A stretch of DNA of 64,000 nt, taken from NCBI GenBank assembly GCA_002900995.3, contig CM035305.1, positions 2,278,467 through 2,342,466 of the forward strand, given 5' to 3'. Made by a program: the position numbers and the translations under genes. This DNA comes from Ganoderma boninense (taxonomy: Eukaryota > Basidiomycota > Agaricomycetes > Polyporales > Polyporaceae). Below the pieces are notes generated by a model. That model saw only the letters and a program-made list of their open reading frames with translations, was not told where the DNA came from and ran no database searches. Numbering within the stretch: the stretch's first letter is position 1; the number at the start of each line of letters is the position of its first letter. Below, in pieces: positions 1 through 11,600 of this stretch.

Positions 1-1444
1 GTAGCAAGCGGAAAGCCGTCCTTCCCCCCTCGCTAATCAAGGAGCCACCACCTTCGGTCCCCACCGCATCCGTTGCAATTAAGATCCTGCATCCCCATGT
101 CTCGAAGATGATCAACAGGGATTTGAGCATCATGTCCTTCTTTGCCAACGTGATCACGCTCTTCCCCGGTATGCAGTGGATCTCGCTTCCAGAGGAGGTC
201 AAGGTCTTTGGTGAGATGATGCACGGGCAGCTCGACCTGCGAATAGAGGCGGACAACCTGGCCAAGTTCGAGAACAACTTCGCGGGCCGTAAGCTGCCTG
301 TGTCGTTCCCTCGTCCTCTCAGGGTATGGAGTACACCGAACATGCTGGTGGAGGAGTATGAGAACGCCTTGCCTCTCGAGCTGTTCCTCAAAAATGGCGG
401 CGGCCCATACAACGATACCCTTGCAGAGGTTGGGCTTGATGCTTTCCTGGTGTGTTTTGTGTTTGGATCGTGTTCGCCTACCAAGCTTACGTCGGTGCTC
501 AGAACATGCTCCTCTTGGACAATTTCGTACACTCCGATCTACATCCTGGCAACATCATGATCAAGTTCATGAAGGGTGACAGCAGGCTGCAGTCCAGCCA
601 CTCCTGGCTCCCATTTCCATTCAAAGACGAAGGACGTCCCCTCTCCCAAACGGGAAGCGCCCTCATTGGGTGACATAGCGGTGGACGAAGTTCGCGCTCT
701 GGCTCATGACCCCGAAGCGTGGCGTGCCAAGCTAGATCAGCTGAATGCCCAAGGATACCAGCCCGAGATTGTCTTCGTCGACGCGGGACTGGTGACGACG
801 CTCAACACCCTGAATCGCAAGAATTTTCTCGACCTCTTCCGCGCCGTCGCCGAGTTCGACGGGTACCGCGCGAGCGTCCTCATGGTGGAACGCTGTCGTA
901 CGCCGGAGCTCGCGGTCGACGTCGAGACGTTTGCGCTGCGCATGCAGCACATCGTGCTTAACGTGAAGCGCAAGACGTTCTCGCTCGGACAGATCAAGAT
1001 CTCGGATATCCTCCGGGACGTGCTTCGCGCCGTGCGGAGGCATCACGTCAAAATGGAGGGTGACTTCATTAACACAGTCATCTCCATCTTGCTGCTCGAG
1101 GGTATTGGGCGCCAGCTCGACCCTGGGTTGGATTTGTTCAAGAGTGCTCTGCCGATATTAAGGCAACTGGGTCGACAGATGTCCACGCAGGAGAGCATAA
1201 AGCAACTGCCTGCGGGAGAAGTCGGGACGTTCTTGAAGGTGCGTTTTGTTCCGCGCTGTGCAGCTCGCTCAATCATTGATTCCTGTTTGCATCTAGTTCT
1301 GGGTGTATATGGAGGCACGCGAGCTTGCCTCGGCGGCGCTGGTCAATGCAGACAATCTGATTAAATACGATTGGTATGGTGTCCTTTGCTGCGCCACTGA
1401 GACGATCTAAACCTTGCTCTTTCAGGCTCACTCCCTCAATTTAG
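1..1444 (+). CDS. ABC1/ADCK (UbiB-family) atypical kinase, ADCK2-like, 5' truncated
   Basis: The gene enters from the left edge, so its N-terminus and the KxGQ region are missing. Visible parts include a VAIK-like lysine strand (about 73-100), the alanine/glutamate stretch around DLRIEADNLAKF, the catalytic-loop-like HSDLHPGNIM (about 527-559) and the DFG equivalent FVDAGLV (about 774-794). This order is typical of UbiB/ADCK proteins, which act in mitochondrial coenzyme Q metabolism. Introns fit at 450-502, near 576-630 (boundary uncertain), about 1240-1297 and about 1370-1425. The last exon ends in LTPSI with a stop at 1442-1444. ADCK2 is the closest member by feel, not by alignment. The family call is firm; exact exon borders between 570 and 700 are not. 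Confidence 0.85.
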
Positions 1445-1684
1445 ATGACATTACGGCAGCCCTAGATATTCGCTACGCACGGACAGGACAGGTACATTAG
1501 CTTGTAGACTTTAGACATTTTACAGCATGCATGCATAATGCGCGTTCCGCTCTCTCAACAAGGCTGACGGGTTCCTTGGGAAAGCATCGTGACATCTATT
1601 GTACAGACACGAATACCTCTAATCTTTCAGGGTATGTCCCTTCACCGTGCATCCGTCTTTTACGGCACTCTCTACCAGATTCCT

Positions 1685-3393
1685 TCAGTTCTTTTCCTCA
1701 GCACGAACGGGAGTGAGCATGTCGACCCAACCACGCTCGTATTGGTTCGCCGGCTTCACCGCCACACCAAGTTTCTGGGCAGCGTCGATCGCCCAATGCG
1801 GGTTCCGAATCAGGGCCCGCGCAAGGAAAACAACGTCTGCCTTCCCGTCTCGCAGGTACGATTCAGCCTGTTCGGGCTCGGCGATCATCCCGACGGTGCC
1901 AATCGGTAGGTTAGGATGCGCCTTCTTCAGGGCCTCGGCGAAAGGAGTCTAAATCGCAGATCATCATCAGCTTCGATTCCCACCGAACGTTGAAGGCTAA
2001 CGGAGCAGACCCAGACCCACCTGGTATCCCGGGCCGACCGCGATCTTCTGTTTTACCCAGTTCCCGCCGGTGCTGCAATCGACGAGGTCGACGCCGAGCT
2101 TCTGGAGCTCCCCGACGAAGACCTTGCTCTGCTCCATGCCCCACTGCTTCCACTCGCCAGTCGCGCCCTGTTCTGGGCCTTCGGCCCAGTCAGTCGCGCT
2201 GATCCGGTAGAAGAGCGGCTTGTCCCAGGCGGCCCGGACCTTCTGCGCGACTCGGAGCGGCCACCGGAGGCGATTCTCGAGCGGGCCCCCGTATTGGTCC
2301 GTGCGCACATTGGAGAGGGGAGAGACGAATTCGTGCAGGAGATAGCCGTGGGCGCCGTGGATCTCGATGAAGTCGACTGGAGGTAGGTCAGCAACGAATT
2401 CAATACGATGGGAGAGAACGGTGGCTAACATCCGACTAGCTTGCAACGCTCGACAGCCTGGACGAAAGCGTCTTCGACACGTTGGATATCATCTTCCGTC
2501 ATCGGTTTGGGCTTGGGGTATTGGTCCGAGAAGGGGATGTCACTCGGACCTGGGACTGCAAGACCAAGGGTCGAACTTCGTCAATTTCAAGCGAGGCAAA
2601 CTGCGTGTACGTGAAGTTTACCATCATCTGGCCATCCGCCTTCGTCCTTGCCGGCGACGTACGTCGGAGCCTTCCAGGTCTTGGCGATGTTGGAGTGAAC
2701 CCACGGCGCATAGGTGGAGGACTTACGACCGGCGTGAGCGAGCTGCACACCGATGATGGTCCCATGTGCGTGGGCGAAGTTAACGATCCGCTTGAGAGGT
2801 GCAATCTGACTGTCTGTCCAGAGTCCCTGGATAGCAAGAACATGTGTCAGTCGAGGGTCGCCATGGCGTCGCGGTTGTGTCTACGCTCACTGCATCCTGC
2901 GGGGAAATACGACCTTCGGGGACAACGGAAGTGGCTTCCATGCAAATCGCGCCCACCCCTCGAGTTGCAAGACCCTATACGCGTATATTAGCGAATCGAC
3001 CCACGACAGCGTTTCGCCGGAACATACGCCGATGTGCACGAGATGCCAGTCTGTCGCATGACCGTTATCGGAGCTGTATTGACACATCGGAGACTAACGA
3101 TGATATCGAGGGATTGCTTTAGCTGCCAGATCGAAGTCAAGGCACTCCACAAGACATACGACAAAAATCCTGTTCTTGAACGTTACACCACGGATGGTGA
3201 TTGGTTTGAAGAGGTTGGGGATGTCTGCGTTCTGAGGGTATACATCCTGGGATGGAAAACTTGCTGTCAGCGCGCGGTCGTTTCAGAATGGCTGGAGAAC
3301 AATCAATGCCTTGGTGTATGCAGAACCAATGGAGGGCTCGTTATCAGGAAAGAACTGATCTGCAGCTGGGACACGCTTGTTTATGTAGAGCAT
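1685..3393 (-). CDS. NADH:flavin oxidoreductase, Old Yellow Enzyme family (YqjM-like)
   Basis: This is an FMN-dependent TIM-barrel ene-reductase. Reading the minus strand, the exons give MLYINKRVPAAD at the start, then ITIRGVTFKNRIFV, SPMCQYSSDNG, an H-A-G-R motif (QLAHAGRKSS), FIEIHGAHGYLLHEF, SPLSNVRTDQYGG, and near the C-terminus VVFLARALIRNPHWA. These are the flavin and substrate site motifs of the thermophilic-like OYE class. At least six short introns are needed. The ATG at 3393 is chosen because the exon runs directly into the PAADQFFPDNEPSIGSAYTK segment usual in fungal homologues. It diverges from the fructosamine-kinase gene, about 390 bp apart. The physiological substrate is unknown; reduction of activated alkenes is the family activity. 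Confidence 0.9.
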
Positions 3394-3781
3394 GATAACG
3401 GTAGGACGGGGAGGCGGACAAGTTGTTCTGTGGCTGGAATAAACAAGGAGGAAGACCGGCTTTGTATGGCCGATTGTGGGTGGTTGAGCCAGAGGCTGAA
3501 GCTGTTTATATAGTATGCCAGAGACGGAGACGGCGGGAGACGTAGGGGCAAGTTGGGGCCGTTGTGCCCGAGACGAACGCCGCCAAAACGGGATGGTGTG
3601 GACCACGGCGGTCGTTGCTGATGCATCGTAGACGATGACGACATCGGTTCCCATCTTCTTCCGAAGCTACTGGCCGCCTCCCGATTACCAATCCTACAAG
3701 CACTTGCTTGTCAGCGGGGTACGCCACAACAGTACCATGTCCATGTTTCGCTATGTAATGCCCATACCACAGGCTTCAGCC

Positions 3782-4921
3782 ATGCGTGTCCACCGCGTCT
3801 TTGCCCAAGTCTTGGAGAAGGAGAACCCGGGGATCACGCTATCGCAGGATGGCTCGTCGCTCCGCTCTTCCACTGGCCAGCGGTATTTCGCGAAGATAGG
3901 GAGCGCGAGCGACAAGGACCAGTTTCTCGGAGAGGCCGAGTCTCTCCGGGCGATGTATGCTGCTGCTCCGGGGTTGGTCCCGCGGATGATCGATTCTGGG
4001 GTCATCGACTCCCAATCCAAGGAACGCGACGGCGATATAGGCCGACCCTATTTCTTGTCAGAGTACAAGGACATAGGACCCCTGTCCAATGCCGCTGCAA
4101 AAGTCCTCGGAAGACGACTGGCAACAGAACTACACGCGTGCAAGAGCGAAAATGGACGCTTTGGGTTTCACGTCCCGACATACTGTGGTGCGACCCGCCA
4201 AGATAACGGCTGGTTCGAGACGTGGCCAGAGTGCTTTGACGCACTCATTGGTGGACTCGTGGACAAACTCAGGGTCCAAGGAGGGTACGACGGTCTTTGC
4301 AAAGAGGCCAACCAGGTAAGAAAGCGGTGAGTGTGCGAACTGTGTCGCCAAGCCATAGATCCACTGAATCACATTTGCGTAGCGTAATCCCGAGTCTGTT
4401 GGGCCCTCTGAACATCGAACCTGCCCTTCTCCACGGCGATCTGTGGGTGAGAATACAAATACCTCATGTGAAGGACGACATGGTCTTATCCCGCTCATGC
4501 ATTCAAGAGCGGAAACACGGGGGTTGACCGATCGACTGGAGAACCGGTGATCTTTGACCCCTCATCCTATTACGGCCATAACGAGGCAGAGTAAGCTCTG
4601 TCACCAAAACGCGTCAGCGCAATTGAACAGCATGCCACAGCTTGGCCATAGGGCGTATGTTTGGAGGGATCCCTGAATCCTTCTATGCAACGTACCACGA
4701 ATACCGACCAAAGTCCGAGCCGGAAGATCAATACGATCTTCGGCAGGACTTGTATCAGCTGTACCACTACTTGAACCACACGGTCCTATTTGGTGTACGC
4801 CTACCTTTGCTTGCGCATACAGCAGCCTTACTCATTGATTTATTCGAAGGGAGGATACGCCGGCAGCGCCAGGAGGAAAATGGATGTACTTTTGAGAGAA
4901 GTCCCGGTGACGAAGAAGTGA
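3782..4921 (+). CDS. Fructosamine-3-kinase / ketosamine-3-kinase family protein
   Basis: Family members phosphorylate ketosamines on glycated proteins as a repair step. Exon 1 carries the N-lobe (QRYFAKIGSASDKDQFLGEA, LRAMYAAAPGLVPRMIDSG) and HACKSENGRFGF. Exon 2 (4383-4446) ends in LLHGDLW and exon 3 continues SGNTGVD and VIFDPSSYYGHNEAD, which are the catalytic loop and metal-binding motifs of the aminoglycoside-phosphotransferase fold. The last exon encodes GGYAGSARRKMDVLLREVP. Introns fit at 4327-4382, 4447 to about 4505, about 4590-4640 and about 4795-4848, all in phase, with a stop at 4919-4921. An upstream in-frame ATG at 3737 (MSMFRYVMPIPQ) could be the true start. I chose 3782 because homologues start about ten residues before the PGI segment. 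Confidence 0.88.
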
Positions 4922-5255
4922 AGTCCCGTTCTGCGTGTCTCGCATCCGCTTTCCTTCCCACACTGGATCCGCTCCTAGAATGCCAATTTGTAATGCACAC
5001 CCGTTGTATGTCGGAGTGAATAGACTGTATCCATTTTCTGCAGGCGTTTCGAGGCATACATTTGAAACCGACGATGGTAAGATGAGAACCCTGGCACCAA
5101 AACACTCGCCAACTCGTCAGAAGCACAAGAAGAACAAGTCTTTTCTCCTCTAGTGCTCCGCACAAGGCACATCTTGATGGATAGAAGTCAACGCGGAGCC
5201 CTTCCGTCAGAAGCGATGTATAGGGCACTCACCTATACGTGCGATGCGCACATGC
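4922..5255. other. Intergenic, convergent 3' ends
   Basis: About 330 bp between the kinase gene and the GH7 gene, which converge here. Only short overlapping ORFs are present. It presumably holds both 3' UTRs and terminators; nothing else recognised. Confidence 0.6.
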
Positions 5256-6749
5256 TCAGTATGTCGAGCCGATGGGGCCGAACTTGATGTTCGAGAAGGT
5301 CACGGAGGCGCCAGCGCTCTGGGACTCGACGATGGTGGGGGCACCAGAGTTGGTCGCGCAGGGGCCACGGGAGACACCCGGGTTGGTCGCGGGGACGTCC
5401 GTGGGGTAGTCCGAGTCGAGCCAGAGCATGTTGGCCTCGTGGTCGTCCCAGACGCTCATGACGAGGGTCATACCCTGCGCGAAGGCGTTGCCCATCTGCG
5501 CGAGACCGCCGAGAGACTCGAAAGTGTTGGTGTCGCCGAACGCGCTCTTCTGCGCCTGGCAGAACTCGTCCGTGATCGAGTCGAACTGGTTCATGCCCGG
5601 GATGCTCGTCTGCGAGTTCGCGATCACGCGCCCGTTCTGCACGTACAGGCGACGGATCTCGGAGAGCGTGCCCGACGTCTGGTTGTTGTTCGTCAGGAAC
5701 TGTGTCACGACCGTGAACTTCTGGCGCGTGTCGACGGTGAGGCCGGGCCCGAGGAACGTCTGGTCGCCCATGCGCCACGAGTTGAAGTCGCAGCCGTCCT
5801 TGTCGCAGATACCGTCGTACCGATCGTCACCGTCGCCGCACTGGGTGCCGGAGCAGCGGGTCTGGCCCTGGACGTTGCAGACGTGGGGGGTGACGGCAGC
5901 GCCGTTCAAGTTGGCCTCCCAGATGTCCATCTCGTTACAGCAGGTACCGTACTGGCCGCTACCCGCGTTCGGGTCGGAGGAGGAGCCCTCCCAGCCGAGA
6001 ATGTTGGCCTATGCAGTGCAAGTAATCAGATAGTGTACAACTGCCGGGCCAGGGGACAAGCATACCTCGCCGTTGATGAACTTGATGTCGTGGGGGCACT
6101 GGGTGTCGCAGTAACCAGTTCCGTACTGGGAACCAGCCTTGTTGTTGGCGAAGCGGGACTTGCCACCGTCGGCGTCCATCTCGACGAAGTAGAGCGCACC
6201 GTTGAGACCGCAGGGGAGGTTCGACATGTCGACGTCGAAGGTGAACTCCTGGTTCTTGAGCTGGAACATCTCGTAGGTGGTGTCGTCCTGCGAGAGGAGG
6301 TAGACACGAGAACCGATGTTCTTAGAGTACGGGCCCTGGGTCACGAACTTGAGGGTGAGGGCGTTGCCGCTGGTGGTGATGCCGTAGGTACCTGCCCGAG
6401 TGGCAACAACAGATTAGATTGTTCATGCCTCAGTCCAATGCACTGCAAGCCGCTTACCAGCGTAGTCAGCGCCGTCGAGAGCGCAGTTCTCTGAGCAGGT
6501 AACGGGGTCGGGGCAGAGCGAGGTGTCCCAGGTGTTACCGGTGTAGCAGTTGTTGCTGCCGCTCGTGGCGTGGAGCCAGCGCCAGTTAGAGTCGAGCACG
6601 ATGGAGCGCTGTTGCTGCTGGCAGTTGTTGGCTGACGTACATTGCGACACCGAGAGACGGGGGTGGGATTCAGCCGTAAGGGTGCCGACCTGCTGACCAT
6701 AGGCGGTCGCAAGGAAGGAAAAGGCGAGAAGAGCCGCTGCGGGGAACAT
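5256..6749 (-). CDS. cbh1: GH7 cellobiohydrolase (cellulose 1,4-beta-cellobiosidase, reducing end), no CBM
   Basis: Secreted exo-cellulase acting processively on crystalline cellulose. Exons 6749-6458, 6391-6066 and 6008-5256 join in frame to 1371 nt (456 aa). Residues 1 to about 18 form a signal peptide ([18 protein letters not shown]), followed by mature [12 protein letters not shown]. The GH7 catalytic signature ExDxxE is intact in [11 protein letters not shown]. Also visible are the many paired cysteines, [28 protein letters not shown] and the end [12 protein letters not shown]. The protein stops directly after the catalytic domain, so the Ser/Thr linker and CBM1 of Cel7A-type enzymes are absent. 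Introns are at 6457-6392 and 6065-6009. A TATA box lies about 80 bp upstream. The loop make-up favours cellobiohydrolase over endoglucanase, but I have not aligned it. Confidence 0.96.
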
Positions 6750-6827
6750 TTCGCTCTGAAGAACTGGGAATGCGCTGGAAAGGTCGAAGGTGAGGTCGAT
6801 GATGGTCCTGGTTCAGCATGGCCGCCT

Positions 6828-6833
6828 TTATAG
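6828..6833 (-). promoter_or_regulatory. TATA box of the GH7 gene
   Basis: On the minus strand the sequence reads GTCTATAAAGG, about 80 bp upstream of the GH7 ATG. A clear TATA element is consistent with a strongly regulated secreted-enzyme gene. Confidence 0.65.
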
Positions 6834-6839
6834 ACCTCG

Positions 6840-8663
6840 GAGCCTGAGTTCACACCTGGCAAACAGGCTCAAACTGGTCAGCAACGCGCGACTAGCTTCC
6901 CGTAGAACGAACCAATCACTTGCCAAATCTGCATGGCTCGTGTGGTTCGGGAAACGTCGAAGATGCTGAGACGCACAGCTCTATGCGCGACCGAAGTCAG
7001 TCCGGTTGGCCAAGTGTAGAAGCGCTGTCTCTTTTCCGTTATGTCGGGGCAAAGCTAGACTGGTGTCATTCAGTCAAACCGAGGAGATCCCGAATTTTGC
7101 GAGTAAGGTGGTCTCGAGGTATTCGCGATATTTTTACCCGGATGCTGGAAGAACGGGAAGAAATAGGGGAGGCGACGGTTATGCCTGGCATCCGTCCGAC
7201 GATTATCCTTGTGCGTCTGCCTGGGAAGGTCGTCGACGCTTCTCGGCATATGATAGGCCACGTCGGCGAGAGACAGCCTCGATAAAGAGGAGAATACGGC
7301 GAAACGGAGCGGATGGAAGACAGCCGTCAGGTGCGAGTCCAGTTGGACGATCGCGGGCCAAGTGGCACGGGTTGGCAACTTCTGTCAAAAGAGCAAGTGA
7401 GTTAAAGCCACAGGTTTGGGGTCTGTGGTTACTCACAAATCACTTCGACAGTCGACGCAGCGTCACCACATTCGTGAGTTGAGTTGAGAGAACTGAGCTA
7501 CCCACTCCATTAGATGAAGATTGATCCATTGAATCTACGCTAGACAGAGTACATGTAAACGTGAAAATAAGATGGAACAGCAGCAGTGATCCTTCGGATC
7601 CATGACGATCGGCAACGAAACTTTCCGGCTGAAAAGAACCGAACATACGAGTTCGGAAGCCCAAGCTTCTACAACAGCAATCTAGAGAAGAACTGCCGAG
7701 AACGATCCGCTCCAAGGACGACTGTGCATGTGCAGCCTCGGGACGGAGCATGAGAACCATCGGTCTCAGCTTCGTTCGGCAGGCATATCTTCCGGGAGGG
7801 TGGGGTGTCTGGGTGTATGACGGGACGAGCCGTGCCTGAAGCCGGATGCACCTAGATTCCAGCGTGTTGCCCTAGTTGTTACTTAGGCAGGGCGAGTGGG
7901 CACATTCATGGTGCGCAGATGTCCGTCGACTGTCCGCAACAAGCTCAGTCGCGTCCCGACGCAATGCAAGATGCCCGAACCCTCGGAAGACATCATCTTG
8001 GAGCTCCCCGCATCTACATAGTTTGGTGGCCCTCCCTCACCGCCTCTCGCGTCCTCGATCGCAAGCAGGACGAAGAAATGTTGTATAGGGATCAAAGAGC
8101 CCCAGCGTGTTGCAACCATTACGCTGGTGTAGACTTCTCAGAGAGGTGGAAATCAGAATTGACTCACTTGCACAGGCCCCAGGGCGGCCCGCGGAGCAAA
8201 GGGACATCTGAATCGGTGTCTTCCTGAGGGAAATTCCTCTCTCGAGGGGAGATTTGCGATTGGACTTGTCTCGTGAGCAACTGGAGAGCATGATAGTCAT
8301 CGCTAAGCATACGCATGAAGAGTCAGGGCTCAAGGTACCAGTCGGTCTTTGGATGACGAGTCAGACACAACAATCTGAAGGCGCACAGACGCCTATGGCA
8401 TCGACAGGCGCTTGTGGGTGTTGGTCAGCGAGACGCGTCCGAAGACGCGCCTGCTCGTCGTTGGTCGTCAACGTCGACGTCCCTTCCCCCATTCTTGCCT
8501 CCAAACTCCTTCTCAGCCGCTCTCATCTGTGTCAGTGCTTTGAATTTAACCGGCACGCCTCGACCGACTTCCCTCACCTTTGCTTCTACTTCTCTGGCAC
8601 TGGCATTTGAACTTAGTGGCTTGGGTCTATCTGCCAGACCGCTCGTGATTCACAGTCCTCAAA
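6840..8663. other. Intergenic, divergent promoters of GH7 (-) and RPB2 (+)
   Basis: About 1.8 kb with only short, mutually overlapping ORFs (longest about 158 codons at 7006-7482) and no family motif. Pyrimidine-rich stretches at about 8480-8600 resemble a fungal housekeeping promoter for RPB2. No repeat or RNA gene seen. Confidence 0.5.
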
Positions 8664-11600
8664 ATGAGCCAAGGTGATTTCGATTCGTTGTTCTCCTTGA
8701 CCAATCTGTAGAAATCTAACGTGGATGAGTAGATTTCGATAACTCGCAGTCCTTCTACGACGACGGCTATGGCTTGGACGGCGAGGTGGAGGAGGAGTAC
8801 GAGGAGATCACGCAAGAAGACTGCTGGACGGTCATTTCCAGCTTTTTCGACCAGAAGGGTCTTGTCAGGCAGCAACTAGACTCCTTTGACGAATTCGTCC
8901 AAAATACTATGCAGGAGCTTGTGGACGAAAACTCGGACCTCATCCTCGACCAGGCGGACCAGCACACCGGCCACGACGGAGACGTAACACGTCGCTATGA
9001 GATCAAGTTCGGGCAGATTTACCTCTCACGGCCAACCGTCACGGAGGCGGATGGTGCTGTGGTTCCCGTTTTCCCTCAGGAGGCCCGTTTGCGAAACCTC
9101 ACGTACTCCGCGCCATTGTACATCGAAATGAAGAAGAGGGTCCTGATCGGAAGGGAGGATCATGATGGGAGCGGGGATATGGTTTGGGAAGTGCAGCGGG
9201 ACGACGATCCTGAGGACACCAGGAAAGTGTGGATTGGCAAGGTATGTCATATGAGTCCATGTTTGAGACTTTCACTTCACAGTCGTCGGTCCAGGTGCCC
9301 ATCATGCTGCGGTCCACATACTGTATCCTCCACGAGCTTGGCGAAAAGGAGCTGTTCGATCTCAACGAGTGTCCCTACGACTCCGGAGGATATTTCATTA
9401 TCAACGGTTCTGAGAAGGTACTCATTGCCCAAGAGCGTATGGCGACAAACCACGTCTACGTCTTCGCCAAGGCACAGCCTTCCCCGATCAGTTTCCTCGC
9501 CGAGATTCGAAGTGCGGTCGAGAAGGGTGGGAAGACCATCAGCCAGTTCCAGGTTAAGCTTTACCATAGGAGCCAGGAGCGTTCGGTACGTGGCATGTCT
9601 TTTGTGCTTGCGCAACCGCCGTAGCAAAGCCCCTTACCCTGTTTCACAGCTCGGGAATGTAATGAAGGCTACAATTCCCTACATCAAGGTCGACATCCCT
9701 ATCTGGGTCGTCTTCCGCGCGCTGGGGGTCATCTCAGACCGCGACATCCTGGAGCATATCTGCTATGATATGCAGGACAACCAGATGCTCGAGATGCTGA
9801 AGCCTTGTATCGACGAGGGTTTCGTTATTCAGGACCGCGAGGTTGGTGGGGACGTTTTGCATCGGGAACTCTTTGTTGAATCTTTTTTAGATTGCACTGG
9901 ACTACATCGGTAATCGTGGGACGACAACAGGCTTGAACCGCGAACGTCGTCTGCGTTACGCACAAGAGATCCTTCAGAAGGAAATGCTGCCCCACGTCTC
10001 CATGGCAGAGGGTTCTGAGTCCAAGAAGGCGTACTTCTTCGGCTATATGATCCATCGTCTCCTGCTCGCTGCTTTGGAACGGAGAGACCTCGACGATCGC
10101 GATCACTTCGGTAAAAAGCGCCTTGATCTTGCGGGCCCACTTCTCGCCAACCTGTTCCGCATGTTGTTCCGCAAGCTTACCAAGGATGTATACCGCTACC
10201 TTCAGAAGGTGAGCCATTATACTTGTGTGGTCACAGCTGATATTAACATGCCGTTTCGTAGTGTGTCGAGACGCACAAAGAGTTCAATATCTCACTCGCG
10301 GTCAAGCACAATACCATTACCAACGGCCTGAAGTACTCTCTCGCAACTGGTAACTGGGGAGACCAGAAAAAGTCGATGTCGTCGAAGGCTGGCGTCTCGC
10401 AAGTGCTCAACCGGTACACCTATGCATCGACGCTGTCCCACTTGCGCCGTTGTAATACACCTCTTGGCCGCGAAGGGAAGATCGCAAAACCCCGTCAGCT
10501 ACACAACACTCACTGGGGTATGGTCTGTCCTGCGGAGACGCCAGAAGGACAGGCGTGCGGTCTCGTCAAGAACTTGTCTCTGATGTCTTGCATTTCTGTC
10601 GGTACCCTCTCAGCGCCCGTCATCGAGTTCTTGGAGGAATGGGGTCTGGAGTCTCTGGAAGAGAACGCTCACGCTTCAACGCCATGCACGAAGGTCTTCG
10701 TGAATGGCGTCTGGATGGGTGTCCACCGAGATCCTGTAAAGCTTGTCAGCACGCTCAGGAAGCTCCGCCGCAAAGACGACATCAACTGCGAAGTATCCGT
10801 TGTTCGTGATATCCGAGAACGGGAGCTCCGTCTCTATACGGACGCCGGTCGTGTCTGCAGGCCTCTCTTCATCGTCGAGAACCAGCAGCTCCTCATCCAG
10901 AAGAAACACATCGAAAGCCTAGTCCGTGCGAAGGACGACCCGACGTTATCTTACAACTGGGACAGCCTCCTCAAGGACGGTGTCATCGAGCTGCTAGATG
11001 CCGAGGAAGAGGAGACGGTCATGATCTCTATGACGCCTGAGGATTTGGAGAACTCAAGGCTTCAGTCTGCGGGTATGCATGCGGAGGACGAGAACGACGA
11101 CCCCTCAGCTCGATTAAAGGCGGCCACCTCCGCGCATACCTGGACGCATTGCGAGATTCACCCGAGCATGATCTTGGGTGTTTGTGCTAGTATCATTCCC
11201 TTCCCCGACCATAACCAGGTAAGATTAGGCTACGAACTCAACCCCCAGTCAAGTTACTGACATACGTGTAGTCCCCTCGTAATACGTACCAGTCCGCCAT
11301 GGGCAAACAAGCCATGGGCATCTTCCTCACAAACTTCCTCATCCGGATGGACACGATGGCGAACATCCTCTACTACCCGCAGAAGCCACTGGCCACCACC
11401 CGTTCCATGGAATACCTCCGCTTCCGAGAGTTGCCTGCTGGTCAGAACGCCATCGTTGCTATTCTGTGCTACAGTGGTTACAACCAGGAAGATTCCGTCA
11501 TCATGAACCAGAGCTCCATCGACCGAGGTCTGTTCCGCAGTATTTATTATCGGAGTTATATGGACCTGGAGAAGAAGAGCGGAGTTCAGCAGTTGGAGGA

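Noticed and set aside
5244..6494. 416-codon plus-strand ORF opposite GH7
   Set aside because: Antisense shadow created by GC-rich codon bias of the GH7 gene; Val/Gly/Arg-rich repeats and it reads through the GH7 introns.
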